NCBI GenBank assembly: GCA_964599655.1 | Contig: CAZRGV010000028.1 | Span: 1-54,601, forward strand | From: CAZRGV01 sp964599655 | GTDB taxonomy: Bacteria; Planctomycetota; Planctomycetia; Isosphaerales; Isosphaeraceae | Direction of reading: 5' to 3' | Length of the DNA: 54,601 nt | Notes under the pieces: generated by a model | The model's database searches: none | What the model was told of the DNA's origin: nothing | What the model saw: the letters and a program-made list of their open reading frames with translations, nothing else | Part shown: positions 45,254 to 54,290 of the stretch, piece after piece | Layout: every line of letters starts with the position of its first letter | Position numbering within the stretch: the first letter of the stretch is position 1 | Translations under genes and position numbers: made by a program

Positions 45254-46405
45254 ATGTCGTTGACGGTGTGCCTCCTGACGAGGAATGACGAGCGAAGCCT
45301 TGGCCGGGCGGTGCGCTCGGTCCTCGACGTTGCCGACCAGGTTGTGGTCGCCGATACTGGCTCGACCGACCGGACCGTCGAGATCGCGAGCGAACTCGGG
45401 GCGGAGGTCCACGCGTTCGCCTGGGACGATGACTTCGCCGCCGGTCGGAACTTCGCCCTCGACCAGGCCCGCAACGACGGGATCCTCTGGCTCAACCCCG
45501 ACGAGGAGTTGACCCCCGAGAGCCTGCCGGTCGTCCGAGACTGGTTGGCCGATCCGACGATCTTTGGCCTCATCGTTCAGATCCAGGAGCTGCTACGCGA
45601 GGATTCGCCCGACCGCTTCAGCGTGACGACCGACCTTCGCCTCTTCCGCAAACATCCCAAGGCTCGTTACGAGGGTCGGCTCCATCCGGCGTTCCCGCCG
45701 TCCCTGGCCGGGTCCCTCCAGCGCGAGGGGCGAACCGTGCGGCCATCGACCGTGACCTTCAGGCGCCACGCCTACCTCTCGGTCCTGACCGAGTTGAAGC
45801 TGCGTTGGGCCTCCCGCTTGCTGGAGCGGGAACTCCAGGATCGGCCCGGCCGGCTCGACACCCTCATCGAGTACGGCCGGACCTTGCTCTTGCGGAACGA
45901 CCCGAAGGGCCACGACCTCCTGGCCGAGGCCGCCGGAACGGTCGCGGCCGCTCGAGAGGCTTCCAACCCACCCAGCCCGAACACCCAGGTGCTGCTGGAG
46001 TACCTGTTGACGGCCCCCGCGGAGCTCATTCGAGGGCCTCTCTCACAAACAGATGCTATGGATCTCGCTCTTCGATGGTTCCCGAACAGCCCGCCGTTGC
46101 TCTGGTGGCTGGCCGAGAGGTCGTTCCGCAACCAGGAGTTCCGCCAGGCGGCCGTGCTCCTGGAACGCCTGGTGCTCTGCGGCCGAACCGGAGAGTACGA
46201 CACAAGCCGGGGATTCGACCCCTCGATCCTCGGTCCCAACGCCCTGCTGAACCTCGGCAACTGCTACCTCAGGCTGGGCGAGCTGGACTGGGCCGAGACC
46301 TGCTTCCGCCAGCTCCTAGATGATGCCGGCACCGGCCCTCAGGCCGAGAAGGGCCTGGCCGTCGTCCAGGAGCATCGTCGGCGGACCGAGAAACCCGCCA
46401 CCTGA
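45254..46405 (+). CDS. family 2 glycosyltransferase with C-terminal TPR region
   Basis: 383 residues from the ATG with GGAG eight bases upstream. The GT-A fold starts with MSLTVCLLTRNDERSLGRAVRSVLDVADQVVVADTGSTD, then FAWDDDFAAGRNFALDQA and a NPDEEL acidic motif (81-86) where the metal-binding DxD usually lies. These enzymes transfer sugars from nucleotide-sugars; the acceptor is unknown. From about residue 270 the protein is helical with a TPR-like unit (ALLNLGNCYLRLGELDWAETCFRQLL), which may bind a partner. No membrane segment. Only 16 bases separate it from the next gene, with a further overlap downstream: an operon. Confidence 0.85.
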   Translation: MSLTVCLLTRNDERSLGRAVRSVLDVADQVVVADTGSTDRTVEIASELGAEVHAFAWDDDFAAGRNFALDQARNDGILWLNPDEELTPESLPVVRDWLADPTIFGLIVQIQELLREDSPDRFSVTTDLRLFRKHPKARYEGRLHPAFPPSLAGSLQREGRTVRPSTVTFRRHAYLSVLTELKLRWASRLLERELQDRPGRLDTLIEYGRTLLLRNDPKGHDLLAEAAGTVAAAREASNPPSPNTQVLLEYLLTAPAELIRGPLSQTDAMDLALRWFPNSPPLLWWLAERSFRNQEFRQAAVLLERLVLCGRTGEYDTSRGFDPSILGPNALLNLGNCYLRLGELDWAETCFRQLLDDAGTGPQAEKGLAVVQEHRRRTEKPAT

Positions 46406-46421
46406 CCCGGACCAACCACCG

Positions 46422-47729
46422 ATGGACCTGCCCCCAATCGCACGAGTCCGCCAGTCGTTCCCGCACCAGGCCGAGCTGATCGACGTGCCGAAGGCCGTGG
46501 CCGAGGCGATTCGCTCCAGCAAGCTCGCCGAGCGCGTCCGGCCCGGCGGGTCGGTCGCCTTGACCGTCGGCAGCCGGGGGATCGCGGGCATTGACCGGAT
46601 CGCGAAAGCGTCCGTTGATGCGATCAAGGGGCTCGGCCTGTCCCCCTTCATCGTCGCCGCGATGGGCAGTCACGGCGGCGGCACGCCGGAAGGTCAGCGG
46701 GCCTTGCTGGCCGAGTTCGGCGTCACCGAAACCGCGATGGGTTGCCCCATCCGCGCCGAGATGGAAACGGTCGAGCTCGGCACCAACGCCTTCGGACTTC
46801 CGATTCATTTTGATAAAAATGCTTATTCTTCTGATGGCATCGTCCTGCTGAACCGGATCAAGCCGCACACCTCGTTCACGGGCCGGTACGAGAGCGGGCT
46901 CTTGAAGATGCTGACGATCGGTCTGGGCAAGCGCGAAGGGGCCTCGCAGGTGCACAGGCTGGGCCTGCCCGGCCTGGTCAAGATGCTGCCGGAGGTCGGG
47001 GCGTTCCTGCTGCGGAAGACGCCGGTCGCCCTCGGGATCGCCTTGCTGGAGAACGCCAGAGAGCGAACCGCGAAGGTGGTGGCCGTCGAGCCGGAGGACC
47101 TGCTGGCGGTCGAGCCGTTGCTGCTGGACGAGGCCCGATCCTTGATGGGCCACCTGCCGTTCGACCAGATCGATGTCCTGGTCGTGGGGGAACTCGGGAA
47201 GAACTACAGCGGCACGGGTCTCGACCCGAACGTGATTGGCCGGCAACGGGTCGAGACGATGCCCGACCTGCCTCGACCAGTCGTCACGCGACTGGCGGTC
47301 CTCGACCTTTCGACCGAGACCCGAGGCAACGCGGTGGGTATCGGCCTGGCCGACCTGACGACCGAGCGGCTCGTCCGCCGGATCGACCCGACCCCCATGC
47401 GGGTCAACAGCCTGACCAGCAACTTCCTGACCAGAGCCCGCGTTCCGCTGGCCTTGCCGAGCGACCTCGACGTGATCACGACCTGCCTCGACACATGCTG
47501 GCGTGTCAATTGGTCGGACGCGAGGCTGGTCCTGATTCCCAACACGCTGGAGTTGGAGACGCTCTGGGTCACGCGGCCCTTCGCCGACGAGGTCGAGGCG
47601 AACCCGTCGCTGAACTTCGAGACCGACTTCCAGTCATGGCCGCTCGACCCATCGGGCACGCTCGATCAGGAGGCCCTGTTCCCCGAGAGCGTCCGGGGCC
47701 GACGCTCGAAGCGACCTTCGCACGCATGA
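46422..47729 (+). CDS. LarA-like (DUF2088) protein
   Basis: 435 residues. The N-terminal half matches the lactate-racemase N-terminal domain: SVALTVGSRGIAGIDRIAKA, FIVAAMGSHGGGTPEGQRALL and NRIKPHTSFTGRYESGLLKML. LarA needs a nickel-pincer cofactor, but many members of this superfamily lack evidence for it and have unknown roles, so racemase activity is not assigned. At 46801-46837 the codons become strikingly AT-rich (DKNAYSSDG), unlike the rest. The stop overlaps the next start (ATGA at 47726-47729), giving translational coupling. Confidence 0.75.
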   Translation: MDLPPIARVRQSFPHQAELIDVPKAVAEAIRSSKLAERVRPGGSVALTVGSRGIAGIDRIAKASVDAIKGLGLSPFIVAAMGSHGGGTPEGQRALLAEFGVTETAMGCPIRAEMETVELGTNAFGLPIHFDKNAYSSDGIVLLNRIKPHTSFTGRYESGLLKMLTIGLGKREGASQVHRLGLPGLVKMLPEVGAFLLRKTPVALGIALLENARERTAKVVAVEPEDLLAVEPLLLDEARSLMGHLPFDQIDVLVVGELGKNYSGTGLDPNVIGRQRVETMPDLPRPVVTRLAVLDLSTETRGNAVGIGLADLTTERLVRRIDPTPMRVNSLTSNFLTRARVPLALPSDLDVITTCLDTCWRVNWSDARLVLIPNTLELETLWVTRPFADEVEANPSLNFETDFQSWPLDPSGTLDQEALFPESVRGRRSKRPSHA

Positions 47730-48433
47730 ATAACAACCGTGATTTTGTCTCCGGAGCTTTACCCGACATGGACGTCCCCCGCGTCCCGACGATTCTTGCC
47801 GTCGCCTTCGACCTCGACGGCCTCATGTTCGACACCGAAGCCCTTTTCTTCCGGGTGGCCAGCGCCATGCTGGAAGCCCGCGGCAAGCGATTCACCCCCG
47901 AGATCATGGCCGCGATGATCGGCCGTCAGGCGGCCGTGGCGTATCCGGCAATGAAAGCACTCGCGAATCTGGAGGAGTCGCCGGAGGAACTCCTGGCCGA
48001 GGCCCGCGCCCGGTTCTTCGCCGAGATCGACACGGCCGTGCACCCGACTCCCGGCCTGTTCGTCCTGCTCGACCACCTGCGGCACCGAGGGATGCCGCTG
48101 GCCGTGGCCACCTCGTCGCGACGATCCTACGCCGAGCGGCTTCTGCGACAGCACGGGCTCTGGGACCGCTTTACGTTCCTCCTGGGAGCCGAGGACGTCA
48201 CCCGCAGTAAGCCCGACCCGGAGATCTACCAGACGGCCGCCTCGCGGTTCGGCATTCCGCCCGCGAACCTCCTGGTGCTGGAAGACAGTCCCGCCGGCAT
48301 CGCCGCCGCCCGAGCCTCGGGAGCGTTCGTCGTCGGCGTCCCCCACGATCATAGCCCCGCCGGGACCCTCCAGGAGGCCAGCCGGATTGTCTCAAGACTC
48401 GACGCCCCGGAACTCCTGGCTTTACTTGATTAG
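47726..48433 (+). CDS. HAD-superfamily phosphatase, beta-phosphoglucomutase-like
   Basis: 235 residues. The HAD motifs are complete: motif I FDLDGLMFDTEAL with Asp29 and Asp31, motif II VATSSRRSYAERLL, motif III RSKPDPEIYQTA, motif IV LEDSPAGIAAARA. Subclass I cap, as in beta-phosphoglucomutase and phosphoglycolate or sugar-phosphate phosphatases. The ATG overlaps the stop of the LarA-like gene by four bases, so it is translated with it. An internal ATG (47768) is a weaker alternative start. Substrate not determined; a sugar phosphate fits the operon with a glycosyltransferase. Confidence 0.85.
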   Translation: MNNNRDFVSGALPDMDVPRVPTILAVAFDLDGLMFDTEALFFRVASAMLEARGKRFTPEIMAAMIGRQAAVAYPAMKALANLEESPEELLAEARARFFAEIDTAVHPTPGLFVLLDHLRHRGMPLAVATSSRRSYAERLLRQHGLWDRFTFLLGAEDVTRSKPDPEIYQTAASRFGIPPANLLVLEDSPAGIAAARASGAFVVGVPHDHSPAGTLQEASRIVSRLDAPELLALLD

Positions 48434-48472
48434 ATCAAAGTGATAAATTGATTTTCATCTCATAGAATTTTG

Positions 48473-49810
48473 TCAATTTGGCATTTCCGTGGATGGTTCG
48501 CGATCTTGACTTCGATCTCTTCTCGCGTTCGTCTGTTTCATGAGCAGATCAACCCGGCGGGCGACGATCTCGGCCCAGAGTTTCGAGCCTCGAGGAGAGA
48601 AGTGGTTGTCGTTGATGTGGCCGTTGAAGAGCGGGCAGACGCCGGAAGGGGTTCCCTCACGAATCAGTTTCAGATGCTCGTCCACGAAGATATCGAACGG
48701 ATTTAAATACGCGAAGGTGCTTCCCTCGAAGATGTTCGAGACCTGGCCAGGGTAGTAGCCCTCCTTGCGGGCACCGAGAATCTGCCGGTCGACGGGGACG
48801 ATCACCTGGAGACAAGGGATCATTTTTCCACGACACCAGAGCTGGATCTGGCCGAGCCAGTACTTCGCCTCGTCCCAGTCGTCCCCCTTGCCAAGAAGCA
48901 CGGCGTCGCCGTCGCCGAAGTCGTTGGGACAGACGCTGACGACGACAAAGTCGGGCGGAAACTTCTCGCCGTACTCAAGAAGCGAGTGATAGTACTGCTC
49001 GGGCGCGTAGCCGATGTGCCCGGTGTTGACGATCGAGACCGAGCAGCCCCAAAGGCGGCTTAGTTCCCGTTCGAGATCCAGCGGAGGCGTGTGCTCATCG
49101 TCGTTGAACATGCCTTCCATGAACGAGTCGCCGAGCACAATCCCGCGCGCCTCGGCGTTCGGGTTCGGCTCGGGACCGCGAAGGCCCCACGAGTTCGTCG
49201 ACTGGCGAGACACCTCGTCGACGATCGCGCCGGCCGCCACCGACGCCTCGCGCACCTCCGGCGTGTCGGGCACCAGGAACAGGCCGAACGGACCGTTATG
49301 CAACGTCACCTGCCGTAGCCAGACCGATCGCATGTTGGGCCGGAGCCGGTACGATCGTCCGTTCGAGTCTCGTTCGAACACCTTCGACGACAGCAAGAAC
49401 CCATTCGTCGCGCGACCCGTGACGATCAGGCCGGTCTCCGGCGACATGCCGGCAACGTCGAACATCCGGCGCATCTCGGGCGAGGTTTCGTTGTAGAACC
49501 GCGTGAGCGACTTGAGTGTGTCGGCCTCCGTCTTGCGGCGTCGGATCTCACGAAGTGAGTCGATCTCCTCGCGGCTCGGCTCCAGGCCGATGACCTGCCG
49601 AAGGGCCGTCTGCTTCGCCTGCTCGGTCAACGACTCGACCGCGTAACGGCCGGTGCTCGTGCCACCCAGCAAGGCGGCGGCCACCCCCACCGTCAGCAGG
49701 GTAATGGCCCACTTGAACCGGCGGTCCAGACGCTCCGCGCGCTCCAGGAACGGCATGCGCCGTTGGCGGAAACGCGGAGACCGGCGGACCAGTTCGAATC
49801 GGATTTGCAT
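48473..49810 (-). CDS. membrane-anchored SGNH/GDSL-hydrolase-like protein
   Basis: 445 residues. Residues 1-33 are basic; one membrane segment follows (WAITLLTVGVAAALLGG), placing the rest outside. A helical stalk (60-110) and a beta domain lead to an SGNH-like fold: GIVLGDSFMEG with the candidate Ser, NTGHIGYAPEQYYHSL, VVVSVCPNDFGDG and NDNHFSPRGSKLW with the candidate His. Members act as esterases or acetyltransferase partners (AlgX/AlgJ-like) on polysaccharides. The + strand sequence just outside its 3' end is AT-rich. No clear Shine-Dalgarno sequence. Confidence 0.7.
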   Translation of the reverse strand: MQIRFELVRRSPRFRQRRMPFLERAERLDRRFKWAITLLTVGVAAALLGGTSTGRYAVESLTEQAKQTALRQVIGLEPSREEIDSLREIRRRKTEADTLKSLTRFYNETSPEMRRMFDVAGMSPETGLIVTGRATNGFLLSSKVFERDSNGRSYRLRPNMRSVWLRQVTLHNGPFGLFLVPDTPEVREASVAAGAIVDEVSRQSTNSWGLRGPEPNPNAEARGIVLGDSFMEGMFNDDEHTPPLDLERELSRLWGCSVSIVNTGHIGYAPEQYYHSLLEYGEKFPPDFVVVSVCPNDFGDGDAVLLGKGDDWDEAKYWLGQIQLWCRGKMIPCLQVIVPVDRQILGARKEGYYPGQVSNIFEGSTFAYLNPFDIFVDEHLKLIREGTPSGVCPLFNGHINDNHFSPRGSKLWAEIVARRVDLLMKQTNARRDRSQDREPSTEMPN

Positions 49811-49909
49811 ACGTCAAGCCCATTGAATCGCGATGTTTAGAATCTTAAAGATACGTATCATCAAGATTTGTAAACCTTATGTGCTCTCGGATCGAATCCG
49901 TTCTGGTTT

Positions 49910-52789
49910 TCAATCCCTCCCCGTCCTCGACCGTCCTCCCGAAGACGCGGCGGGGTCCAGTCGCAGACTGGCCAGCAGGGCCGAGCGGCCGACGACCGTG
50001 ACGCTGCTGAGCGACATCGCCAGCGCGGCGACCATTGGGCCATATTCGCCGAACAGGCCAAGCGCGGCCACCGGGATCCCCACGACATTGTACGCGAAAG
50101 CCCAGAACAAGTTTTGATAGATAGCCCGCAAGGTCGCCCGGCCCAGTCGCAAGGCGCAAGGCACGGCGCGGAGGTCGCCGCTGGCGATCACCACGTCGGC
50201 CGACGCCTTGGCCAGGTCGGTCCCCGTGCCGAGCGCGATGCCGACGTCGGCCGACGCCAGCGCGGGGGCGTCGTTCAGCCCGTCGCCCACCATGGCCACG
50301 CGTCCGTTGCGATCCTTCAGCTCGGCGACCTTGGCCGCCTTGGCGTCGGGCAAGACCCCGGCGAAGATGTGATGATCGTCGAGACCGAGTCGGGCGCCAA
50401 TCGCACGGGCTGTGGCCGCGTTGTCGCCGGTCAGGAGGTAGACGTCGGCCCCCTGGCGGCGGATTTCCTCGACTGCCTCGACGCTGTGCGGCTTGATCGT
50501 GTCGGCCAGAGCAATCGCCCCCACAGCCCGGTTGTCGACTGCCACCCGCAGCACGGTTTTCGCTTCCGACTCCCACCGTTCGACGACATCCTTCAGCGGC
50601 GAGAGGTCGACCCCCGACTCGGCCAGGAATCGGTCGGAACCGACGAGGACGACCTTGCCGTCGACCGTGGCGAAGACGCCCTGACCTCGCACGGCGCGGA
50701 ACTCGGAGGCGGTCGCGCCGCCGGCATGTTCGGTCACGGCACGGGCCAGGGGATGCTCGCTGCCCGCTTCGGCCGCGCCGGCCAGTCGAAGGACGCGGTC
50801 GCGATCCCAGCCGTCGACCGCGAACACGTCGGTCACCTTCGGCTTGCCTTCGGTAACGGTTCCCGTCTTGTCGAGCACGATGGTCGAAAGCCGGTTCATC
50901 CGCTCGAAGGCCGACGCCTCGCGAACCAGCAGGCCGGCCTTCGCCCCACGGCCGGTGGCCACTGCCACGGCCATCGGCGTGGCCAGTCCCAGGGCGCATG
51001 GGCAGGCGATGATCAGAACGGCCGCCGCGTTCAGCACGCCGTCGCTCCATCGACCGCCGATCAAGCCCCAGCCCAGCAGGGTCAAGAGAGCGACGGCCAG
51101 CACGATCGGCACGAACCACGACGCGATCGTGTCGGCCAGGCGCTGCACGGACGCCTTCGAGCCCATCGCCTCGCGGACCAGGCGGACGATCCCCTCCAGC
51201 GCACTCTCTCGGCCGAGCCGCTGGGCCTCGATCAGCAAGGTGCCATCGCCGTTCAAGGTGGCGCCGGTCACGCGGTCGCCCGGCCCTTTCTCTACCGGAA
51301 TCGGTTCGCCGGTGAGCATTGATTCGTCAACACTCGAAGATCCTTCGATTACCTCGCCATCGACTGGAATCGCCTCGCCGGGCCGGACGCGAACGCGATC
51401 CCCCTTGTGAACCTCGGCCAGCGGCCGTTCCTCTTCCCGCCCGTCGAGGACCACGCGCGCCGTCTTGGGCGCCAGGTCGAGCAGCCGCTCGATCGCCGCG
51501 CTGGCGATCCCTCTCGAGCGTGCTTCCAGGAACTTGCCCAGTGTGATCAACGTCAGGATGATGCCTGCGTCCATGAAGAAATGGGCCTGATGCGCATGGC
51601 CGGCCAGCAAGTGGTAGAGGCTATAGCTGTACGCGGAGAAACTTCCCAGCGCGATCAGGGTGTCCATGTTCGACGACCCTTGCTTGAGCCGCTGCCAGGC
51701 GCCAACGAGGTAGGGGCCGCCGAGGTACACCTGCAATGGGGTCGCCAGGGCGAACATCGCCCAGCCGATCCAGGCTCCATGGCCGAACAGCCCCGGCGCG
51801 AGCATCGGTCCGAGTCCGAGGATCGCGAGCGGGATCGTCAAGGCGATGCCAACCACCAGGCGGTTCCGCCAGTACGACACCTGTTCGGCGCGCTCTCGGC
51901 GAAGGGCCTCGGCCCCTTGCGAGGCGTCGATCTCAGCCCTTCGCGCGGAATAACCGGCCTTCGCGACCGCCTCGGCCAGCAACTCCTCACGGACCCGGCC
52001 TGGATCGAGGATCACGCTGGCCCGCTCGGTCGCCAGGTTGACCCTCGCCTCCTTCACTCCCGGCACGGAGGCCAGCGCCCCTTCCACTCTCGCCACGCAA
52101 CTGGCGCAGTGCATCCCACCAATCGCCAGATTCCACTCCTCGTCCGCCGCCGGAGCGGATGGTGATGCCGGCGGCGTCTCTCCGGGTCGCGGAGCGGGCG
52201 GCTCGGGCGAGGTTTCCGGCCAAAGGGCGGTTTCGGTCGGTTGGGGTGTCGGAGCCAGACCGATCGTAACCAGCGATGGGCTTGGAGTTTGGAACGCCGC
52301 CGGGCCATTGGCGGCCGTGCCAGGGTCCCGTCTCCGAGCCGAGTATCCAGCCTCGGCGACCGCGGCGGTCAGGGCCTCCTCGCGGACCACATCGGGATCG
52401 ACCACGACCGAGGCCCGTTTCTGGTTCAGGTCGACGTGGGCCTCTCGCACCCCGAGAACGCCCGAAAGCGCCTTCTCGACGTGCTGGACGCAACTCGAGC
52501 AGCTCATCCCCTCGACATCCAGATCCCACGTCTGGGTTTCGGGTTGCGATGATGACGCCTTGCCGTCGTCGGGCACGGAGTAGCCGGCGGCCTCGATGGC
52601 GGTCTTGAGCCGCGAACGGTCGGGCGGGGAATCGGGATCGAGCGTGACCTCGGCGCGACGAGCCTGGAGATCGACCATCGCCGAGCGGACGCCGGGCACG
52701 CCCTCCAGGGCGCGACGGACCGTGCCGACGCAATGGTCGCACGTCATCCCCGCAACCGGGATCTCGATCGTCTCGGGCGTCGCCGACAT
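49910..52789 (-). CDS. copA: copper-exporting P1B-type ATPase with three HMA domains
   Basis: 959 residues; pumps Cu+ out of the cytoplasm. The ATG has AAGGAGGT six bases upstream. Three heavy-metal-associated domains precede the pump: GMTCDHC (Cys17/Cys20), GMSCSSC (97/100) and GMHCASC (228/231), the last separated by a Pro/Ser/Thr-rich linker (about 155-215). Then eight membrane helices, the actuator MLTGEP, the metal-transport motif ACPCALG (596-598), the phosphorylated Asp640 in DKTGTVTEG, SEHPLA in the N domain, and GDGLNDAPAL. Most bacterial CopA have one or two such domains, so three is on the high side. No CopZ or CsoR/CueR gene is adjacent. Confidence 0.92.
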   Translation of the reverse strand: MSATPETIEIPVAGMTCDHCVGTVRRALEGVPGVRSAMVDLQARRAEVTLDPDSPPDRSRLKTAIEAAGYSVPDDGKASSSQPETQTWDLDVEGMSCSSCVQHVEKALSGVLGVREAHVDLNQKRASVVVDPDVVREEALTAAVAEAGYSARRRDPGTAANGPAAFQTPSPSLVTIGLAPTPQPTETALWPETSPEPPAPRPGETPPASPSAPAADEEWNLAIGGMHCASCVARVEGALASVPGVKEARVNLATERASVILDPGRVREELLAEAVAKAGYSARRAEIDASQGAEALRRERAEQVSYWRNRLVVGIALTIPLAILGLGPMLAPGLFGHGAWIGWAMFALATPLQVYLGGPYLVGAWQRLKQGSSNMDTLIALGSFSAYSYSLYHLLAGHAHQAHFFMDAGIILTLITLGKFLEARSRGIASAAIERLLDLAPKTARVVLDGREEERPLAEVHKGDRVRVRPGEAIPVDGEVIEGSSSVDESMLTGEPIPVEKGPGDRVTGATLNGDGTLLIEAQRLGRESALEGIVRLVREAMGSKASVQRLADTIASWFVPIVLAVALLTLLGWGLIGGRWSDGVLNAAAVLIIACPCALGLATPMAVAVATGRGAKAGLLVREASAFERMNRLSTIVLDKTGTVTEGKPKVTDVFAVDGWDRDRVLRLAGAAEAGSEHPLARAVTEHAGGATASEFRAVRGQGVFATVDGKVVLVGSDRFLAESGVDLSPLKDVVERWESEAKTVLRVAVDNRAVGAIALADTIKPHSVEAVEEIRRQGADVYLLTGDNAATARAIGARLGLDDHHIFAGVLPDAKAAKVAELKDRNGRVAMVGDGLNDAPALASADVGIALGTGTDLAKASADVVIASGDLRAVPCALRLGRATLRAIYQNLFWAFAYNVVGIPVAALGLFGEYGPMVAALAMSLSSVTVVGRSALLASLRLDPAASSGGRSRTGRD

Positions 52790-53357
52790 CGTAACCTCCT
52801 TCCCGGTTGGCCGGAGCGATCCGCCGACCTCCCTCCTATTGTTCTCGGTAAGTGACGCGGGGCCAAGGGTTCGCCACTGCTTCGTCGACCCGTTCCCCTG
52901 CTCGCCAGACTCTGTCCTCGATACGAAGCCGAGTTCGGTCGCATGGGTCGTCGCCTCGTTGCCGACTCCTCGTGCGCGCACCCAGGTGGATCGCTCGCTC
53001 CAAGTCTTGAACTGACACAACGTCTGTTGGCCCAAACCGGGCTACTCGAGCCAAGTCCCGTCGAGCCGGCCGCGACACGAAGGGATCGTGAACCACCCGA
53101 AATCGGTCATGGCTTCGTTTCGTCAAGCGGATGATCTGCTCCAGAGAGCTGGCACCATGATGAATGACTGAATTCGCCACAAGTCTCGTAACGATCAATT
53201 TTTACGATCGAGATTGGGGCTCCGGGCTGGAGGGGTGTCTCTCCAGCGGTGGCGTAAATTCCTGTAGGGTAAGCTATTGCGTACTTCCGTCTGATTGGAG
53301 GCGAAGCGGCGCGCGATTGCGTGCCAGAGACACGGTGGAGGTTCTCTTGGTGTCCGG
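52790..53357. other. 567-base intergenic region with a small hairpin
   Basis: Between ribF and copA, both minus strand, so it should hold the copA promoter. GCTGGAG (53226-53232) pairs with CTCCAGC (53241-53247). The stretch 53160-53230 is AT-richer. No CueR-type operator recognised with confidence. Confidence 0.5.
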
Positions 53358-54290
53358 TTAGCGGGGCGAGGCGATCTGGCGGGCGCGATCGACGTCTTGC
53401 TGGATCTGGGCGAGCAGGTCGTTGGCGCTCGGGAACTTCTGGGTGGGGCGGAGGAAGTCGAGTAGGTCGATCTGGAGCGACTGGCCGTAGAGGTCGAGCG
53501 AGACGTCGAGCAGGTGGACCTCGACGGATCGGGCTTGCTCGCCGAAGGTCGCGTTGGGGCCGATGTGGACGGCCGCGGGAAGCGGGTCGTCCTGATCGTC
53601 GAGGTAGGCGAGGGCGGCGTAGACGCCGTTGGAGGGGACCTGGGTGTCGACGCCGTCGAGGTTGGCGGTCGGGAATCCGAGCGAGACGCCCCGGCCCGCG
53701 CCTCGGATCACGGTGCCGCGGAGCCGGTGAGGGCGGCCGAGCAGCCGAGCGGCCTCGGCCACGCGTCCTTCGGCCAGAGCGTGCCGGATGCGCGTGGAGG
53801 AGACGATCTGGCCGTCGACCTCGGCGGGCGAGGCAATCTCGAAGGCGAGGCCGGCCTCCCGGCACCACGAGCCGAGCAACTGGGCGTCGCCGCCCCGATC
53901 GCGCCCGAAGCCGAAGGTCGGGCCCTCGACCATGCCCCTCGCGGCGAACTGGCCGATCACGACCCGGTCGAAGAACTCGCGGGCGGTGAGGCCGAGCAGC
54001 CATCGGCCGGTCTGGAACAGGCCGACGCCGGTGGCCCCCACCTGCTTGAGCAGCTCGACCTTGCGATCGGTCCAGGTGAGCGGTACTGGGGCCTTCTCGG
54101 GCCGGAGCACGGCGAGCGGCGGCGGGTCGAAGGTGAGAGCCAGCGCGGGCGCACCGGCGGCGTCGGCCAGGGCGCGGAGGCGGCCGATCAGATGGGCGTG
54201 ACCGAGGTGAACGCCGTCGAAGTTGCCGACCGCGAGAAAGGCGCCTCGGTAGGATTCGGGGACCGGATCGAAACTGTCGAGGAGGATCAC
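53358..54290 (-). CDS. ribF: bifunctional riboflavin kinase / FAD synthetase
   Basis: 310 residues, standard RibF length. The N-terminal FAD synthetase domain is a nucleotidyltransferase with VGNFDGVHLGH (22-31), TFDPPP and SSTRIRHAL; the C-terminal riboflavin kinase domain begins near GTVIRGAGRGVSLGFPTANL and ends in a helix (LLAQIQQDVDRARQI). Reactions: riboflavin + ATP to FMN, then FMN + ATP to FAD, in the cytoplasm. The start is GTG; a GGGGA sequence lies upstream. The stop is followed by the long intergenic region before copA. Confidence 0.93.
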   Translation of the reverse strand: MILLDSFDPVPESYRGAFLAVGNFDGVHLGHAHLIGRLRALADAAGAPALALTFDPPPLAVLRPEKAPVPLTWTDRKVELLKQVGATGVGLFQTGRWLLGLTAREFFDRVVIGQFAARGMVEGPTFGFGRDRGGDAQLLGSWCREAGLAFEIASPAEVDGQIVSSTRIRHALAEGRVAEAARLLGRPHRLRGTVIRGAGRGVSLGFPTANLDGVDTQVPSNGVYAALAYLDDQDDPLPAAVHIGPNATFGEQARSVEVHLLDVSLDLYGQSLQIDLLDFLRPTQKFPSANDLLAQIQQDVDRARQIASPR

